Below are positions 19,392 through 28,008 of a DNA stretch of 64,000 bases, one piece after another; position 1 is the stretch's first letter; every line of letters begins with the position of its first letter. The translations under genes were made by a program, and so were the position numbers. Under the pieces are notes generated by a model. That model had not been told where the DNA came from and made no database searches. It saw only the letters and a program-made list of their open reading frames with translations. Origin of the DNA: DASSUW01 sp963759375 (GTDB lineage Bacteria > Actinomycetota > Thermoleophilia > Solirubrobacterales > Solirubrobacteraceae); NCBI GenBank assembly GCA_963759375.1, contig CAVWYY010000004.1, positions 1-64,000 on the forward strand. The letters run 5' to 3'.

Positions 19392-20911
19392 GCCGCCTGA
19401 GGCTGCGCCTCGCGAGCCAGCTCGATGCCGCTGCGGGTGCCGAGCGGCTCCTCGCGCATGAGCGCGACCGCGATCATCGCCACGAGCCCGAGCGGGGCCG
19501 CGGCGAGGAAGATCTCCGCGATGCCGCTCCCGTAGGCGTGCTCGACGACCTTGGCGATCGCCGGCGGCAGCTCGCTGATGTTCGGCACGCTGTCGCCGGA
19601 CGGCGCCTTGGCGCCGGCCGCGGCCAGGCCGGAGGCGATCGATGTCGCCGCCTTGTGGGCGAGCAGCGCCCCCAGCACCGAGACGCCGACGGCGCCGCCC
19701 ATGCTGCGGAAGAACGCGATCAAGGAGCTGCCCGAGCCGAGCTCGGTGTGCGGCACGGCGTTCTGGACGACCAGCACGAGGTTCTGCATGAGCATCCCGA
19801 GGCCCGCACCGACGAGCAGCATGAACGCGGCGAGCTCCACCAGCGAGGTGGTCTCGTCGAGCGTGCCCATCAGGCCGAGGCCGAGCGTCAGCAGCGCGGT
19901 GCCGGTCAGCATCACCTGCTTGTAGCGGCCGGTGCGGCTCACGCGGCGGCCCATGACCGTCGAGGCGACGAACAGGCCGATCACCATCGGGATCGTCAGC
20001 AGGCCGGACTCGGTCGGCGACTTGCCGCGGGCGATCTGCATGTACTGGCTGAGGAACACGCTGGTGCCGAACATCGCGATGCCGACCGCGATGCTGGCGA
20101 TCACCGCCAGCACGACCGTGCGGCGGGAGAACAGCTTGAGCGGGATCAGCGGCTCGCTGACGCGGCGCTCGACCGCGATCGCGGCGACGATCAGCGCGAT
20201 CCCGAAGCCGACCAGCGCGGCGGTCTGCCAGGACAGCCAGTCGTAGCTCTGGCCGGCGAGCGAGACCCAGATCAGCAGCGTCGAGGCGCCGCCGGCGATC
20301 AGCGTGGCGCCGAGGTAGTCGAGCTTGACCTCGCGCCGGTGCCGCGGGAGGTCGAGCGTCTTCTGCAGGACCGCGAACGCGGCGAGCGCGAACGGGACGC
20401 CGATGTAGAAGCACCAGCGCCAGCCGACCGAGTCGGTGACCACGCCGCCGAGCAGCGGGCCGGCGACGGTGCCGACGCCGAACACAGCGCCGAGGTAGCC
20501 GGAGTAGCGGCCGCGCTCACGCGGCGACACGAGGTCGGAGAGGATCACCTGCACGAGGGCAGTGAGGCCGCCGACGCCGACGCCCTGGATCGCGCGACAG
20601 GCGATCAGCCAGCCCATCGACGTCGAGAGCCCGGCGAGCACCGAGCCGAACACGAAGATGATCAGCCCGGTCTGCACGAGCAGCTTGCGGTCGAACAGGT
20701 CGGCGAGCTTGCCCCAGATCGGGGTGCTCACCGTCAGCGCGAGCAGCGTCGAGGTGACGACCCAGGTGTACCCGGACTGCGAGCCCCCGAGGTCGCTGAC
20801 GATGCGTGGCAGCGACGTGGAGACGACGGTGCTGGAAAGAATCGCGACGAACATGCCCAGCATCAGGCCGGACATGGCTTCGAGGATCTGGCGGTGTGTC
20901 ATGGCCGGCAT
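19388..20911 (-). CDS. DHA2-family (EmrB/QacA-type, 14-TMS) MFS drug exporter
   Basis: A 507-residue inner-membrane proton antiporter. MFS motif A appears as GKLADLFDRK, motif C as GVGTVAGPLLGG, and TWVVTSTLLALTVSTPIWG is the typical TM2-region sequence. The length and hydrophobic pattern suit 14 helices. The ATG shares a base with the MarR stop and its end overlaps the Usp start. Efflux of a toxic compound under MarR control is inferred from context. Confidence 0.92.
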   Translation of the reverse strand: MPAMTHRQILEAMSGLMLGMFVAILSSTVVSTSLPRIVSDLGGSQSGYTWVVTSTLLALTVSTPIWGKLADLFDRKLLVQTGLIIFVFGSVLAGLSTSMGWLIACRAIQGVGVGGLTALVQVILSDLVSPRERGRYSGYLGAVFGVGTVAGPLLGGVVTDSVGWRWCFYIGVPFALAAFAVLQKTLDLPRHRREVKLDYLGATLIAGGASTLLIWVSLAGQSYDWLSWQTAALVGFGIALIVAAIAVERRVSEPLIPLKLFSRRTVVLAVIASIAVGIAMFGTSVFLSQYMQIARGKSPTESGLLTIPMVIGLFVASTVMGRRVSRTGRYKQVMLTGTALLTLGLGLMGTLDETTSLVELAAFMLLVGAGLGMLMQNLVLVVQNAVPHTELGSGSSLIAFFRSMGGAVGVSVLGALLAHKAATSIASGLAAAGAKAPSGDSVPNISELPPAIAKVVEHAYGSGIAEIFLAAAPLGLVAMIAVALMREEPLGTRSGIELAREAQPQAA

Positions 20912-21378
20912 CAGGCGGCCTCCTTCGTGGCTTGGGCGTGTGCGGCGGCGGCGCGCGCGAAGTCCTCGCGCAGGCGCTCGAGCCCGCCGGTAAGTGCAGT
21001 GACGTCGTCGTCCGACCAGGCGTCGAGCACGTGCGTGAACGCGGCCACCATCCGGCGGTGCGACTCGCGCAGCACCCGCCGCCCCGTGGTCGTCGCCGCG
21101 ACCATCTGGGCGCGGCGGTCGCGAGCGTCCTCGCGGCGCTCCACGTAGCCCTCGGAGGCGAGCGAGGCGATCTGGCGGCTGGCGACCGACAGGTCGACGC
21201 CGAGCCGCTGGGCCACCTCGCTCACGCGGAGGGGACCGTGCAGCTGGATGACCGCCAGGGCGGTGAACCCCTGGGTGCCGAGCTCGGCGAGCGCGTGGCG
21301 CTCGATGTCACGGCGGACCATGCCGAGCCCGTAGAGCTGGCGGACGAGGGCTTCGATGGGTGAGAGCTGATCGGACAT
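20911..21378 (-). CDS. MarR-family transcriptional regulator
   Basis: A 155-residue winged-helix regulator. The recognition region is LRVSEVAQRLGVDLSVASRQ, then IASLASEGYVERREDARDRR, which includes the wing with the conserved D-x-R-D-R-R. It is the first gene of the MarR-MFS-Usp operon and presumably represses it, with relief by a ligand. The upstream 75 bp hold a TATACT box and AT-rich sequence suitable for an operator. Divergent from the LPG-synthase-like gene. Confidence 0.92.
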   Translation of the reverse strand: MSDQLSPIEALVRQLYGLGMVRRDIERHALAELGTQGFTALAVIQLHGPLRVSEVAQRLGVDLSVASRQIASLASEGYVERREDARDRRAQMVAATTTGRRVLRESHRRMVAAFTHVLDAWSDDDVTALTGGLERLREDFARAAAAHAQATKEAA

Positions 21379-21397
21379 TAGTTGTCTTCTGCAAGCA

Positions 21398-21403
21398 AGT
21401 ATA
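21398..21403 (-). promoter_or_regulatory. -10-like box of the marR-MFS-usp operon
   Basis: TATACT on the minus strand, 19 bases before the marR ATG, inside the only AT-rich patch of the divergent intergenic region. CTTGCTTGC just downstream may be part of the MarR operator. No convincing -35. Confidence 0.4.
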
Positions 21404-21452
21404 TCGACAGTTGGCGGCCGATGCTTGAACGGACCTGCTAGAAGCCGACGCG

Positions 21453-22544
21453 ATGGCGTCCGGGGCCGGCAACGAGTTCGACATCGCGACCGAGCCCGGC
21501 AGGATCTGGCGGCGCGTCGGCGGCCTCGTGGCGTTCGCGGCGATCGCGGTGCTGGCGATCTGGACGCTGCCGGGCGTCGACGAGGTGCGCGACCGGTTCA
21601 AGACGGCCGAGCTGTGGTGGATGGCGGCGGCCGCCGCGTGCTCGCTGAGCTCGATGTTCGGGTTCGTGCGCGCGCTGTGGGCGGCGTTCGAGCGGCTGGT
21701 CCGCTGGCGCCGCGCGGTGGTCCTCGGCTTCGCCGAGCAGGCCGCCAACGTGCTGCTGCCGGTCGGCGGCGTCAGCGGGCCGGCGCTCGGCGCGCTGGTC
21801 ATGCGGCGGGCGGGCGTGCCCGCCTGGCTGGCCGACGAGCGGCACTCGGTGCTGTTCCTGTCGACGAGCTTCGTCAGCTTCTTCGCGCTGTTCGGGGCGG
21901 GTCTGCTGCTCGCCGTCGGCGTGCTGCCGGGCGACGTCTCGCTCGCCGCGTCGCTGATCCCGGCGGTCCTCTCCGCGGCCGTGATCGCGGGGGCGACCGC
22001 GTTCGCGCTGAGCGAGAACCCGCCGGCCTCGGTGCGCGGCCGCTTCCGCTCCACGGTGTGGAAGGTCCGGGTGTTCGTGCACAACGGGACGCGCGCGACG
22101 GTGGAGCTGATCCGGCACGGCGACCGGCTGCTGGTCGTCGGCGCGGTCACCTACTACGCGGCCGACGTCGCGGCGCTGGCCTGCAGCTTCCAGGCGTTCG
22201 GTGGCGGCGCGCCGCCGCTCGGCGTCTTCATCCTCGCCTACACGCTCGGCCACGCGGGCGCCCTGCTGCCGACGCCGGGCGGCATCGGTGGCACCGAGGG
22301 CGGCCTGATCGGGATGTTCGTCGCGTTCGGCACGCCGCTGTCGCTCGCCACCGCGGCGGTGCTCGGCTACCGCGTCTTCCAGCTCGGCCTGCCGGCGATC
22401 CTCGGCGGGGTCTGCCTGCTGCGCATCCGCCACTACCTGACCAGCGAGGTCTCGCAGGCGGCGGTCGCCGCGCACTTCGCGGGCGTGGAGCGCCTGGTGC
22501 CGGTTCTAGCCGCGGAGGAGCAGGCGGGTCAGCGCGACGCGTGA
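21453..22544 (+). CDS. Lysylphosphatidylglycerol synthase TM-region (YbhN/UPF0104-like) membrane protein
   Basis: A 363-residue polytopic protein. It has the family's EQAANVLLPVGGVSGPALGA block in the first third and LPTPGGIGGTEGGLIGMF in the second half. It lacks the C-terminal aminoacyl-transferase domain of MprF, so it is the flippase/transporter-type module only. The membrane location is certain and the lipid substrate unknown. The last 39 bases overlap tail-to-tail with the LuxR gene. Confidence 0.85.
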   Translation: MASGAGNEFDIATEPGRIWRRVGGLVAFAAIAVLAIWTLPGVDEVRDRFKTAELWWMAAAAACSLSSMFGFVRALWAAFERLVRWRRAVVLGFAEQAANVLLPVGGVSGPALGALVMRRAGVPAWLADERHSVLFLSTSFVSFFALFGAGLLLAVGVLPGDVSLAASLIPAVLSAAVIAGATAFALSENPPASVRGRFRSTVWKVRVFVHNGTRATVELIRHGDRLLVVGAVTYYAADVAALACSFQAFGGGAPPLGVFILAYTLGHAGALLPTPGGIGGTEGGLIGMFVAFGTPLSLATAAVLGYRVFQLGLPAILGGVCLLRIRHYLTSEVSQAAVAAHFAGVERLVPVLAAEEQAGQRDA

Positions 22545-23531
22545 GTCGACGTCGAGCTTGCGGTAGACCTGCTTGACGTACTGGCTGACCGTGTGGTGGC
22601 TGAGGCAGAGCTGCTCGGCGATCTCGCGGTCGGCGAGACCGTCGACCACCAGCACGGCGATCTCGCGCTCGCGCGGGGTGAGCGGGGCGAGCAGCGCGGG
22701 GGCGATGCCGGGGCGCTCGCGGTCGAGCTCGAGGACGGTGACGAGCCCGCTCGTGTGCCCGTGCAGGGTCCCGCCGCCGCCGGTGACGAGCGTGACGTCG
22801 ACGCGGCGGGTGAAGCCGCCGTCCGCGGCCGGCGGCACGGCCAGCAGCCGCTGCAGCTCGCCGTCGGCGTCCTCGACCTCGGCGAGCAGCCGGCGGGCGA
22901 CCTCGTTGGCCCGCAGCTCGACCTCGCCCGGGTCGCTGACGACCACGGCGGCGCCCGCCAGCTCGAGCGCGTCGAGCGCCTGGTCGCGCTCGACCTCCAG
23001 CCGCTCGCGCGTCCAGATGCCCTCGATCGCGCAGCCGACGACGCGGCCCATGGCCTCGACCATCTGCACGTCACGCGTCGTGACCTCGCGCTCGGCGCGG
23101 TCGTCGGCGAAGTGCACGCTGCCGATCACGTCGCCGTCGCCGATCACCGGCGCGTCGACCACGTGGCGCATGTCGTGCGTGCGGTAGGCCCTGCGGTAGG
23201 CCGGGCCGTCGAGCCACTCGCGCTCGGTCATCAGCCCGAGGTTGTAGGTGGCGTGGCGGGTCTCGAGCGCCGTACGGAGCACGGGGTCCAGGTCGCGCGC
23301 GTCGCGCTCATAACGCGCGACGAACAGCTCGCTCACGTTGACGGCGACGTTGTACTCGGGCCGCCACGTCCGGCGGTCGAGGATGTTGAAGCCGTACATC
23401 GGGACGTCGAGCAACGGCCCGAGCCCGGCGGCGAAGCGGCGCTCGAGCTCTGCGACGCTCGACGAGGAGCACAGCGTCTGGGTGAACCGGACGAGCTCGA
23501 ACCCGCCCGACTGCTCACTGCCCTGCACCAC
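22506..23531 (-). CDS. LuxR-type regulator with GAF-like sensor domain
   Basis: A 341-residue regulator. An N-terminal sensor region (about 10-170; the phrase APVIGDGDVIGSVHFADD is GAF-like) is followed by a linker and a C-terminal LuxR/GerE helix-turn-helix (LTPREREIAVLVVDGLADRE, then IAEQLCLSHHTVSQYVKQVYRKL). No receiver domain, so not a classical response regulator. GTG at 23531 or 23528 is preferred; a GTG at 23582 would add a Cys-rich leader (CVGCPHPATRDTFC) and cannot be excluded. Targets are unknown. Confidence 0.8.
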   Translation of the reverse strand: MVQGSEQSGGFELVRFTQTLCSSSSVAELERRFAAGLGPLLDVPMYGFNILDRRTWRPEYNVAVNVSELFVARYERDARDLDPVLRTALETRHATYNLGLMTEREWLDGPAYRRAYRTHDMRHVVDAPVIGDGDVIGSVHFADDRAEREVTTRDVQMVEAMGRVVGCAIEGIWTRERLEVERDQALDALELAGAAVVVSDPGEVELRANEVARRLLAEVEDADGELQRLLAVPPAADGGFTRRVDVTLVTGGGGTLHGHTSGLVTVLELDRERPGIAPALLAPLTPREREIAVLVVDGLADREIAEQLCLSHHTVSQYVKQVYRKLDVDSRVALTRLLLRG

Positions 23532-23629
23532 GCGACAGAAGGTATCGCGAGTCGCCGGGTGTGGACACCCCACGCATGACACCGGTGCACGCCATTGCCG
23601 CGTCCGGCCGGGGGCCGGAGGATGCTCAC

Positions 23630-23890
23630 ATGAGTCTGCTCTGGGGCACCATCGCGATCCTGGTGGTGATCGTCTGGGCGATCACCCTGTACGACATCTT
23701 CCGCCGCCATCTCGGCGCCGGCAGCACCATCCTCTGGATCGTGCTCACGATCTTCCTGCCGCTCGTCGGGTCGGCGATCTACTGGGCGCTGCGCAAGCCG
23801 CAGCCCGGTGACATCGACCGCACGCTCGCGTCGGATGCCGCGATGCGTGACGAGGCCAGGCGACGGGCGATCGACAGCCCGAAGATGTGA
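23630..23890 (+). CDS. Small membrane protein with PLDc_N domain
   Basis: An 86-residue protein with two hydrophobic segments around TLYDIFRRHLGAGSTILWIV and IFLPLVGSAIYWALRKP, the phospholipase-D-nuclease N-terminal (PLDc_N) pattern. GGAGG at 23617-23621 sits 8 bases before the ATG and sets the start. There is no catalytic HKD domain. It precedes the PAP2 gene by 24 bp, and both are probably membrane-lipid related. Confidence 0.8.
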   Translation: MSLLWGTIAILVVIVWAITLYDIFRRHLGAGSTILWIVLTIFLPLVGSAIYWALRKPQPGDIDRTLASDAAMRDEARRRAIDSPKM

Positions 23891-23914
23891 ACACCGCCGG
23901 GTAGCCTCGAGGGG

Positions 23915-24502
23915 GTGACGGCCCGCCCCCGGTTCTCGCTGCTGCTCGCCGCTGCGACGTGCGCGTTGGCGGCCGCCGTCACCGGCGTGCTCGCGCTCGT
24001 CGTCGCCGTCACCGAACGCGCCGACCTCCGCGTGTCGCTGGCGGTCTCGCGGATCGACACGTCGCGCTCGAGCTCGCTGCTCGCCGCGATCAGCCACCTC
24101 GCCGACCCGCTGCCCTACGCGGTCGTCGGCCTCGCGCTCACCGCCGTCGCCTGGCTGCGGCACGAGCGTCGCCTGGCGGTGACGATCCCGCTGCTGTTCG
24201 TCGCCACCGGCCTCACCACCGAGCTCCTCAAGCGCGCGACCGACACCGCCCGCTGGTGGGACGCGCCGCTGTGGCCGAGCGGGCACGCCACCGCCGCGGT
24301 GACGATGGCGCTCTGCGCGATCCTGGTCAGCCCGCCGCGGCTGCGCCCGCTCGTAGCGATCATCGGCGGCGTGTTCGCGATCGCGGTCGCCGGCTCGATG
24401 GTCGCGCTGTCCGCGCACATGGCATCGGACGTCATCTCCGGCTCCCTCATCGCCGCCGCCTACGTGCTCACGGCGCTGGCGACGGTCGCAGCACCTGGCT
24501 GA
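23915..24502 (+). CDS. PAP2-superfamily membrane phosphatase
   Basis: A 195-residue polytopic enzyme. The three PAP2 signature parts are LLKRATDTAR, WPSGHATA (PSGH) and SAHMASDVISG (H-x3-D). It dephosphorylates a lipid or isoprenoid phosphate at the membrane; the substrate is not determinable. GTG start at 23915. A weak inverted repeat (CCGACCC 24503-24509 / GGGTCGG 24531-24537) follows. Confidence 0.85.
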   Translation: MTARPRFSLLLAAATCALAAAVTGVLALVVAVTERADLRVSLAVSRIDTSRSSSLLAAISHLADPLPYAVVGLALTAVAWLRHERRLAVTIPLLFVATGLTTELLKRATDTARWWDAPLWPSGHATAAVTMALCAILVSPPRLRPLVAIIGGVFAIAVAGSMVALSAHMASDVISGSLIAAAYVLTALATVAAPG

Positions 24503-24549
24503 CCGACCCGAGCGAGACCGACATGGTGCAGGGTCGGCCGGCGAAGCCG

Positions 24550-25135
24550 TCACGCCGCCACCCGGTAGCGCAGGTGCGTGACGCCGGGGGCGTCCACGAC
24601 GCGGGTCAGCTCGAGCTCGATGTGGTCGGCGCCGAGGTGCTCGAACAGCCGCCGCCCCTCGCCCAGGAGGACCGGCACGAGGTGGATCTCCATCTCGTCG
24701 AGGACCCCGGCACGGAGGCACGACTGCGCGAGGTCGGCGCCGTGGACGAGCACGTTCGCGTCGCCGGCTGCCTCCTTGGCCTGGCGCATGGCGCTCTCGA
24801 CGCCGTCCGTCACGTAGTTGACCAACTCGGAGTCCGGGGCGGGCGGGGTCCCGCGGGTCGGGACGAAGATCGGGACGCCGTGGTGATCGCCGCCCCAGTG
24901 GCCGGCGTGGTCGAACGTGCGGCGCCCGACCAGCACCGCGCCGGTCGCCATCACCTCGTCGAAGATCTGGCCGCTCGGCCCCGGCGGGTGGAACGCCGGG
25001 TGGCTCGCCGTCGGGGTCGCCGAGCCACTCGTGCAGCCGCTCCCCGTTGATCCCAAGACCATGATCGGCGTCGTCGTCCGGCCCGGTGATGAACCCGTCG
25101 AGCGACATCGACATGTACAGAACTGAGGTGGACAT
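24550..25135 (-). pseudogene. RibD_C/dihydrofolate-reductase-like protein with one frameshift
   Basis: The first frame, from ATG 25135, reads STSVLYMSMSLDGFITGPDD and GINGERLHEWLGDPDG. The second continues HPAFHPPGPSGQIFDEVM, GAVLVGRRTFDHAGHWGG, GDANVLVHGADLAQS and HLVPVLLGEGRRLFEHLG. Joined, they make a full 190-residue NADPH-binding DHFR-like protein of the RibD C-terminal family. One base shifts the frame at about 25003-25012. Residues on both sides are well conserved, so this may be a sequencing indel. It lies 12 bp after the SRPBCC gene in the same orientation. Confidence 0.8.
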
Positions 25136-25147
25136 GTGGTCTCCTCT

Positions 25148-25585
25148 CTATGAGCGCAGCAGCGCCCGCTCGAACCGGGCGAACGCGTTCGGCACGCCGA
25201 CGAGGTGCTCGTCGCGCAGCGCCTGCGTCGGGAACCCGTCCTGGGTCATGGTCATCAGGGTCGCCGCCCCGCGGGCCTCGAACGTGAACTCGAGGCTCGT
25301 GACGAAGCTCGAGCCGTCGAGGCGAGTCTCCGTCGTCGTGAGGCGGATCCGGCGCGGTCTATCGATCTCGTCGAAGACGTGGTGGTGGCGGTAGAGCTCG
25401 CCCGGCGAGGGGCCGAAGGAGATCGCCCAGACCCCGCCGACGCGCAGGTCGCAGCGCGACTCGACGATCCATCCCGGCGAGTCCTGGCCGTAGAACTCGC
25501 GCTGGCCCTCGGGGCTGGTGAAGGCGTCGAAGACCTGCTCCGGCCGGGCAGCGATGAGGCGCTCGAACGCGAGGTCCGGGGTCAC
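25148..25585 (-). CDS. SRPBCC (AHSA1/START-like) protein
   Basis: A 145-residue helix-grip protein opening LAFERLIAARPEQVFDAFTS, with GWIVESRCDLRVGGVW in the middle, the pattern of activator-of-Hsp90-like proteins. The GTG start overlaps the ArsR stop by 4 bases (GTGA). ArsR-SRPBCC pairs are common in actinobacteria and usually act as a regulator with a ligand-binding partner; the ligand is unknown. Confidence 0.85.
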   Translation of the reverse strand: MTPDLAFERLIAARPEQVFDAFTSPEGQREFYGQDSPGWIVESRCDLRVGGVWAISFGPSPGELYRHHHVFDEIDRPRRIRLTTTETRLDGSSFVTSLEFTFEARGAATLMTMTQDGFPTQALRDEHLVGVPNAFARFERALLRS

Positions 25586-25904
25586 GACTCGCGCTCCACG
25601 TAGCGCGCGAAACGGTCGAGCCGACCCTCCCAGGCGCGGCGGTAGCCCTCGATCCACTCCGTCACCTCGTCGAGACCCGCGGGGCCGAGGCGGCACTCGC
25701 GAGCCCGGCCGACCTTCTCGGTGACGACGAGATCGGCCGTCTCGAGGATCCCGACGTGCTTCTTGATCCCGTTGATCGTCAGGCCGAACGGCCCGGCCAG
25801 CTCGCTGATCGTGGCGGGACCGCCGCCCAGCTGTTCGAGGATCCCGCGGCGGGTCGGGTCCGACAGCGCGAAGAACGTCGCGTCGAGCGTGGGTGATAGT
25901 GCAC
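25582..25904 (-). CDS. ArsR-family repressor (start region frameshifted)
   Basis: The conserved body TLDATFFALSDPTRRGILEQLG, then ISELAGPFGLTINGIKKHVGI (winged helix-turn-helix), is complete, but no ATG, GTG or TTG is in frame before it. A GTG at 25904, within a 24-bp palindrome, would give VHYHPTLDATFF if one more base were present in the GGG run at 25891-25893. The length of 323 bases is one short of a multiple of three. I infer a one-base deletion or sequencing error. No metal-binding Cys is seen, so it is of the SRPBCC-coupled, non-metal type. Confidence 0.7.
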
Positions 25905-25919
25905 CGATCGGTGCACTAT
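25896..25919. promoter_or_regulatory. Perfect 24-bp palindrome, probable ArsR operator
   Basis: Arms ATAGTGCACCGA and TCGGTGCACTAT are perfectly self-complementary. The palindrome covers the probable GTG start of arsR and the TAG stop of the DegT gene upstream. Autorepression by the ArsR-SRPBCC operon's own repressor is the simplest reading. Confidence 0.65.
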
Positions 25920-26987
25920 AGCGCGGCCCGCAGCGCGTCCACGACGAGGTCCTGCGCCTCCTCGCTGAGATGCGGGTAGAGCGGCAGCGTGAGCTCGGCT
26001 CGGGCGATGCGCTCGCTGCGGGGGAGTGGTGTCGGGCGCGTCGTAGGCCGTGAACTCGTGGATCGCGGGATAGAGGACGCTGGTCTGCACGCCGTGGCGC
26101 TCGAGCATCGCGGCGCGCACCGCGTCGCGGTCCGCGGCGTCGACGAGCACCGGCATCACGTAGCACGAGCTGAGGGCCACATCGGCGTCGGCGTACGGCA
26201 CCACCACGCCGGCGACGTCCGCGAGCAGCTCCCGGTAGCGCTTCGTGAGCTCGCGCCGGCGCTCGACGGCCGCGTCGAGCCCGCCGAGGCGGGCGAGCAG
26301 CAGCGCGGCGCGCGGCTCGTCGAGGCGGTAGTTGTAGCCGACGTCCACCACGTCGTAGGTCGACGCGTGGCCGCGATGGCGATCCCACGTCCCCGACGTC
26401 ATGGCGTGCGAACGCCAGCGCCGGGCGAGCGCGGCGACCTCGTCGTCGGCGGTGGCGAGCAGGCCGCCCTCGCCGCACGAGAGCACCTTGTTGGAGAAGA
26501 ACGAGAAGCAGCCCGCGAGCCCGATCGTCCCGAGCGCCGGCCCGCCCGGCCGCGCGTGGGCGAGCGGGGCGTGGGCGGCGTCCTCGATCAGCGCGATGCC
26601 GTGGGCGTCGCACAGCTCGCGCAGCACCTCCGCGGCCGCGGGGTAGCCGCCGTAGTGGACGACGCACACGGCCTTGGTGCGGGACGTGATGCGCGCTTCG
26701 ACGTCCGCGGGATCGAGGCCGAAGTCGTGGTCGCCGACGACATCGGCGAGCACCGGCTCCGCGTTGCAGTAGCGCGCGGCAGCGGCCGAGGCGACGAACG
26801 TGATCGCCGGGACGATGACCTCGTCCCCGTCCGTCACCCCGGCGGCGCGATAGGCCAGGTGCAGCGCCGCGGTGGCGCTCGAGAGCGCGATCGCGTGCGG
26901 CACGCGGAGCCGCTCCGCGAACGCGGCCTCGAACTCCGCGGTGCGCGGGCCCATGGTCAGCCAGCCGCTGCGCAGCGTGTCGGCCAC
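25916..26987 (-). pseudogene. DegT/DnrJ/EryC1-family aminotransferase with one frameshift
   Basis: A PLP-dependent sugar aminotransferase: SGWLTMGPRTAEFEAAFAER, DEVIVPAITFVASAAA, ALIEDAAHAPLA, CFSFFSNKVLSCGEGG with the PLP lysine in SNK, and VGYNYRLDEPRAALLL. After HEFTAYDAPDTT the frame slips at about 26020-26032, beside a GGGGG run, and resumes LPRSERIARAELTLPLYPHL ending DALRAAL. N-terminal homology (VPLFDLSLEESDIAAVAD) extends about 15 codons before the GTG at 26987 without an in-frame start. It follows the epimerase and nucleotidyltransferase genes, so it probably makes an amino sugar for surface glycans. Confidence 0.8.
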
Positions 26988-27039
26988 GGCGGCGATGTCG
27001 GACTCCTCGAGCGAGAGGTCGAAGAGCGGGACGCGGAGC

Positions 27040-28008
27040 TCAGACGTTCGAGTACCGCCCGTCGTACGGATCGCCGAAGCGCCGCTCCTCGAGGCCGCGG
27101 ATCACCTCGTCGACGCCGTCGGGCACGCGCAGCTGCGGCTCGAAGCCCAGCACAGAGGCGATCCGCGCGAACGAGACGCGGTAGTCGCGCGGGTCCTCGT
27201 CGCGGTGCACGTAGCGCACCTCGGCGGCCGGAAGGCGCTGCTGGATGAGCTCGACGAGATCGAGCTTGCGGTAGTTCTCGTCGGAGTGGCCGACGTTGAA
27301 CACCGTGCCGGCCACGTCCTGCTCCGGTGACGCGAGTACCAGCGCCACGGCCCGTGCCGCATCGGCGACGTGCACGTACGGCCGCCAGAACTGCTCGCCA
27401 TAGACATCGAGCCGGCGCCCGTCCCACATGTCACGCGTGAACTCGTTGACCGTCAGGTCGAAGCGCATCCGCTCGGCCACGCCGTAGATCGTCGCGAAGC
27501 GCAGGCAGGTGACGACGAGGCCGCCGTCGGCTCGGTCGAGCAGCGAGCGCTCGATGGCCACCTTCTGCTCCGCGTACAGCGACACGGGGGCGAGCGGCGC
27601 CGTCTCGTCGACCGGCACGAGCGGATCGGCCACGCGCCCGTAGTTCGAGCACGTCGAGGCGAAGATCAGCCGCCGGACGCCCGCGGCCTCGGCGTCGGCC
27701 ACGAGCGCGCGCGTGCCCTCGACGTTGACCGCGTGCGACAGCTCCGGGTCCTTCGCGCAGGCCGGGTCGCCGACGATCGCCGCGAGATGCACGACCGCGC
27801 CGGCGCCGGCGAGCGCGTCGCCGCGTGCCTGCGGATCGCGCACGTCCCCACGGACGACCCGGGCGCCCGCCTGCTCGAGCGCCGAGGCGACCGGGTCCTG
27901 GTCGTGCAGCAGCGCGTCGAGCACATTGACCTCGTGGCCCGCGCCGAGCAGCTCGCGCGTGACGCAGGCGCCGATGTAGCCCGCCCCGCCCGTCACCAGG
28001 ATCCTCAC
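27040..28008 (-). CDS. NAD-dependent epimerase/dehydratase (extended SDR)
   Basis: A 322-residue nucleotide-sugar SDR enzyme. The NAD motif GGAGYIG is at residues 7-13, STCSNYG supplies the catalytic Ser region, and YAEQK (Y-x3-K) the catalytic Tyr/Lys. The C-terminal half binds the sugar nucleotide. The GTG start overlaps the nucleotidyltransferase stop (GTGA), placing it second in the three-gene nucleotide-sugar operon. Epimerase versus dehydratase activity cannot be distinguished. Confidence 0.9.
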   Translation of the reverse strand: MRILVTGGAGYIGACVTRELLGAGHEVNVLDALLHDQDPVASALEQAGARVVRGDVRDPQARGDALAGAGAVVHLAAIVGDPACAKDPELSHAVNVEGTRALVADAEAAGVRRLIFASTCSNYGRVADPLVPVDETAPLAPVSLYAEQKVAIERSLLDRADGGLVVTCLRFATIYGVAERMRFDLTVNEFTRDMWDGRRLDVYGEQFWRPYVHVADAARAVALVLASPEQDVAGTVFNVGHSDENYRKLDLVELIQQRLPAAEVRYVHRDEDPRDYRVSFARIASVLGFEPQLRVPDGVDEVIRGLEERRFGDPYDGRYSNV

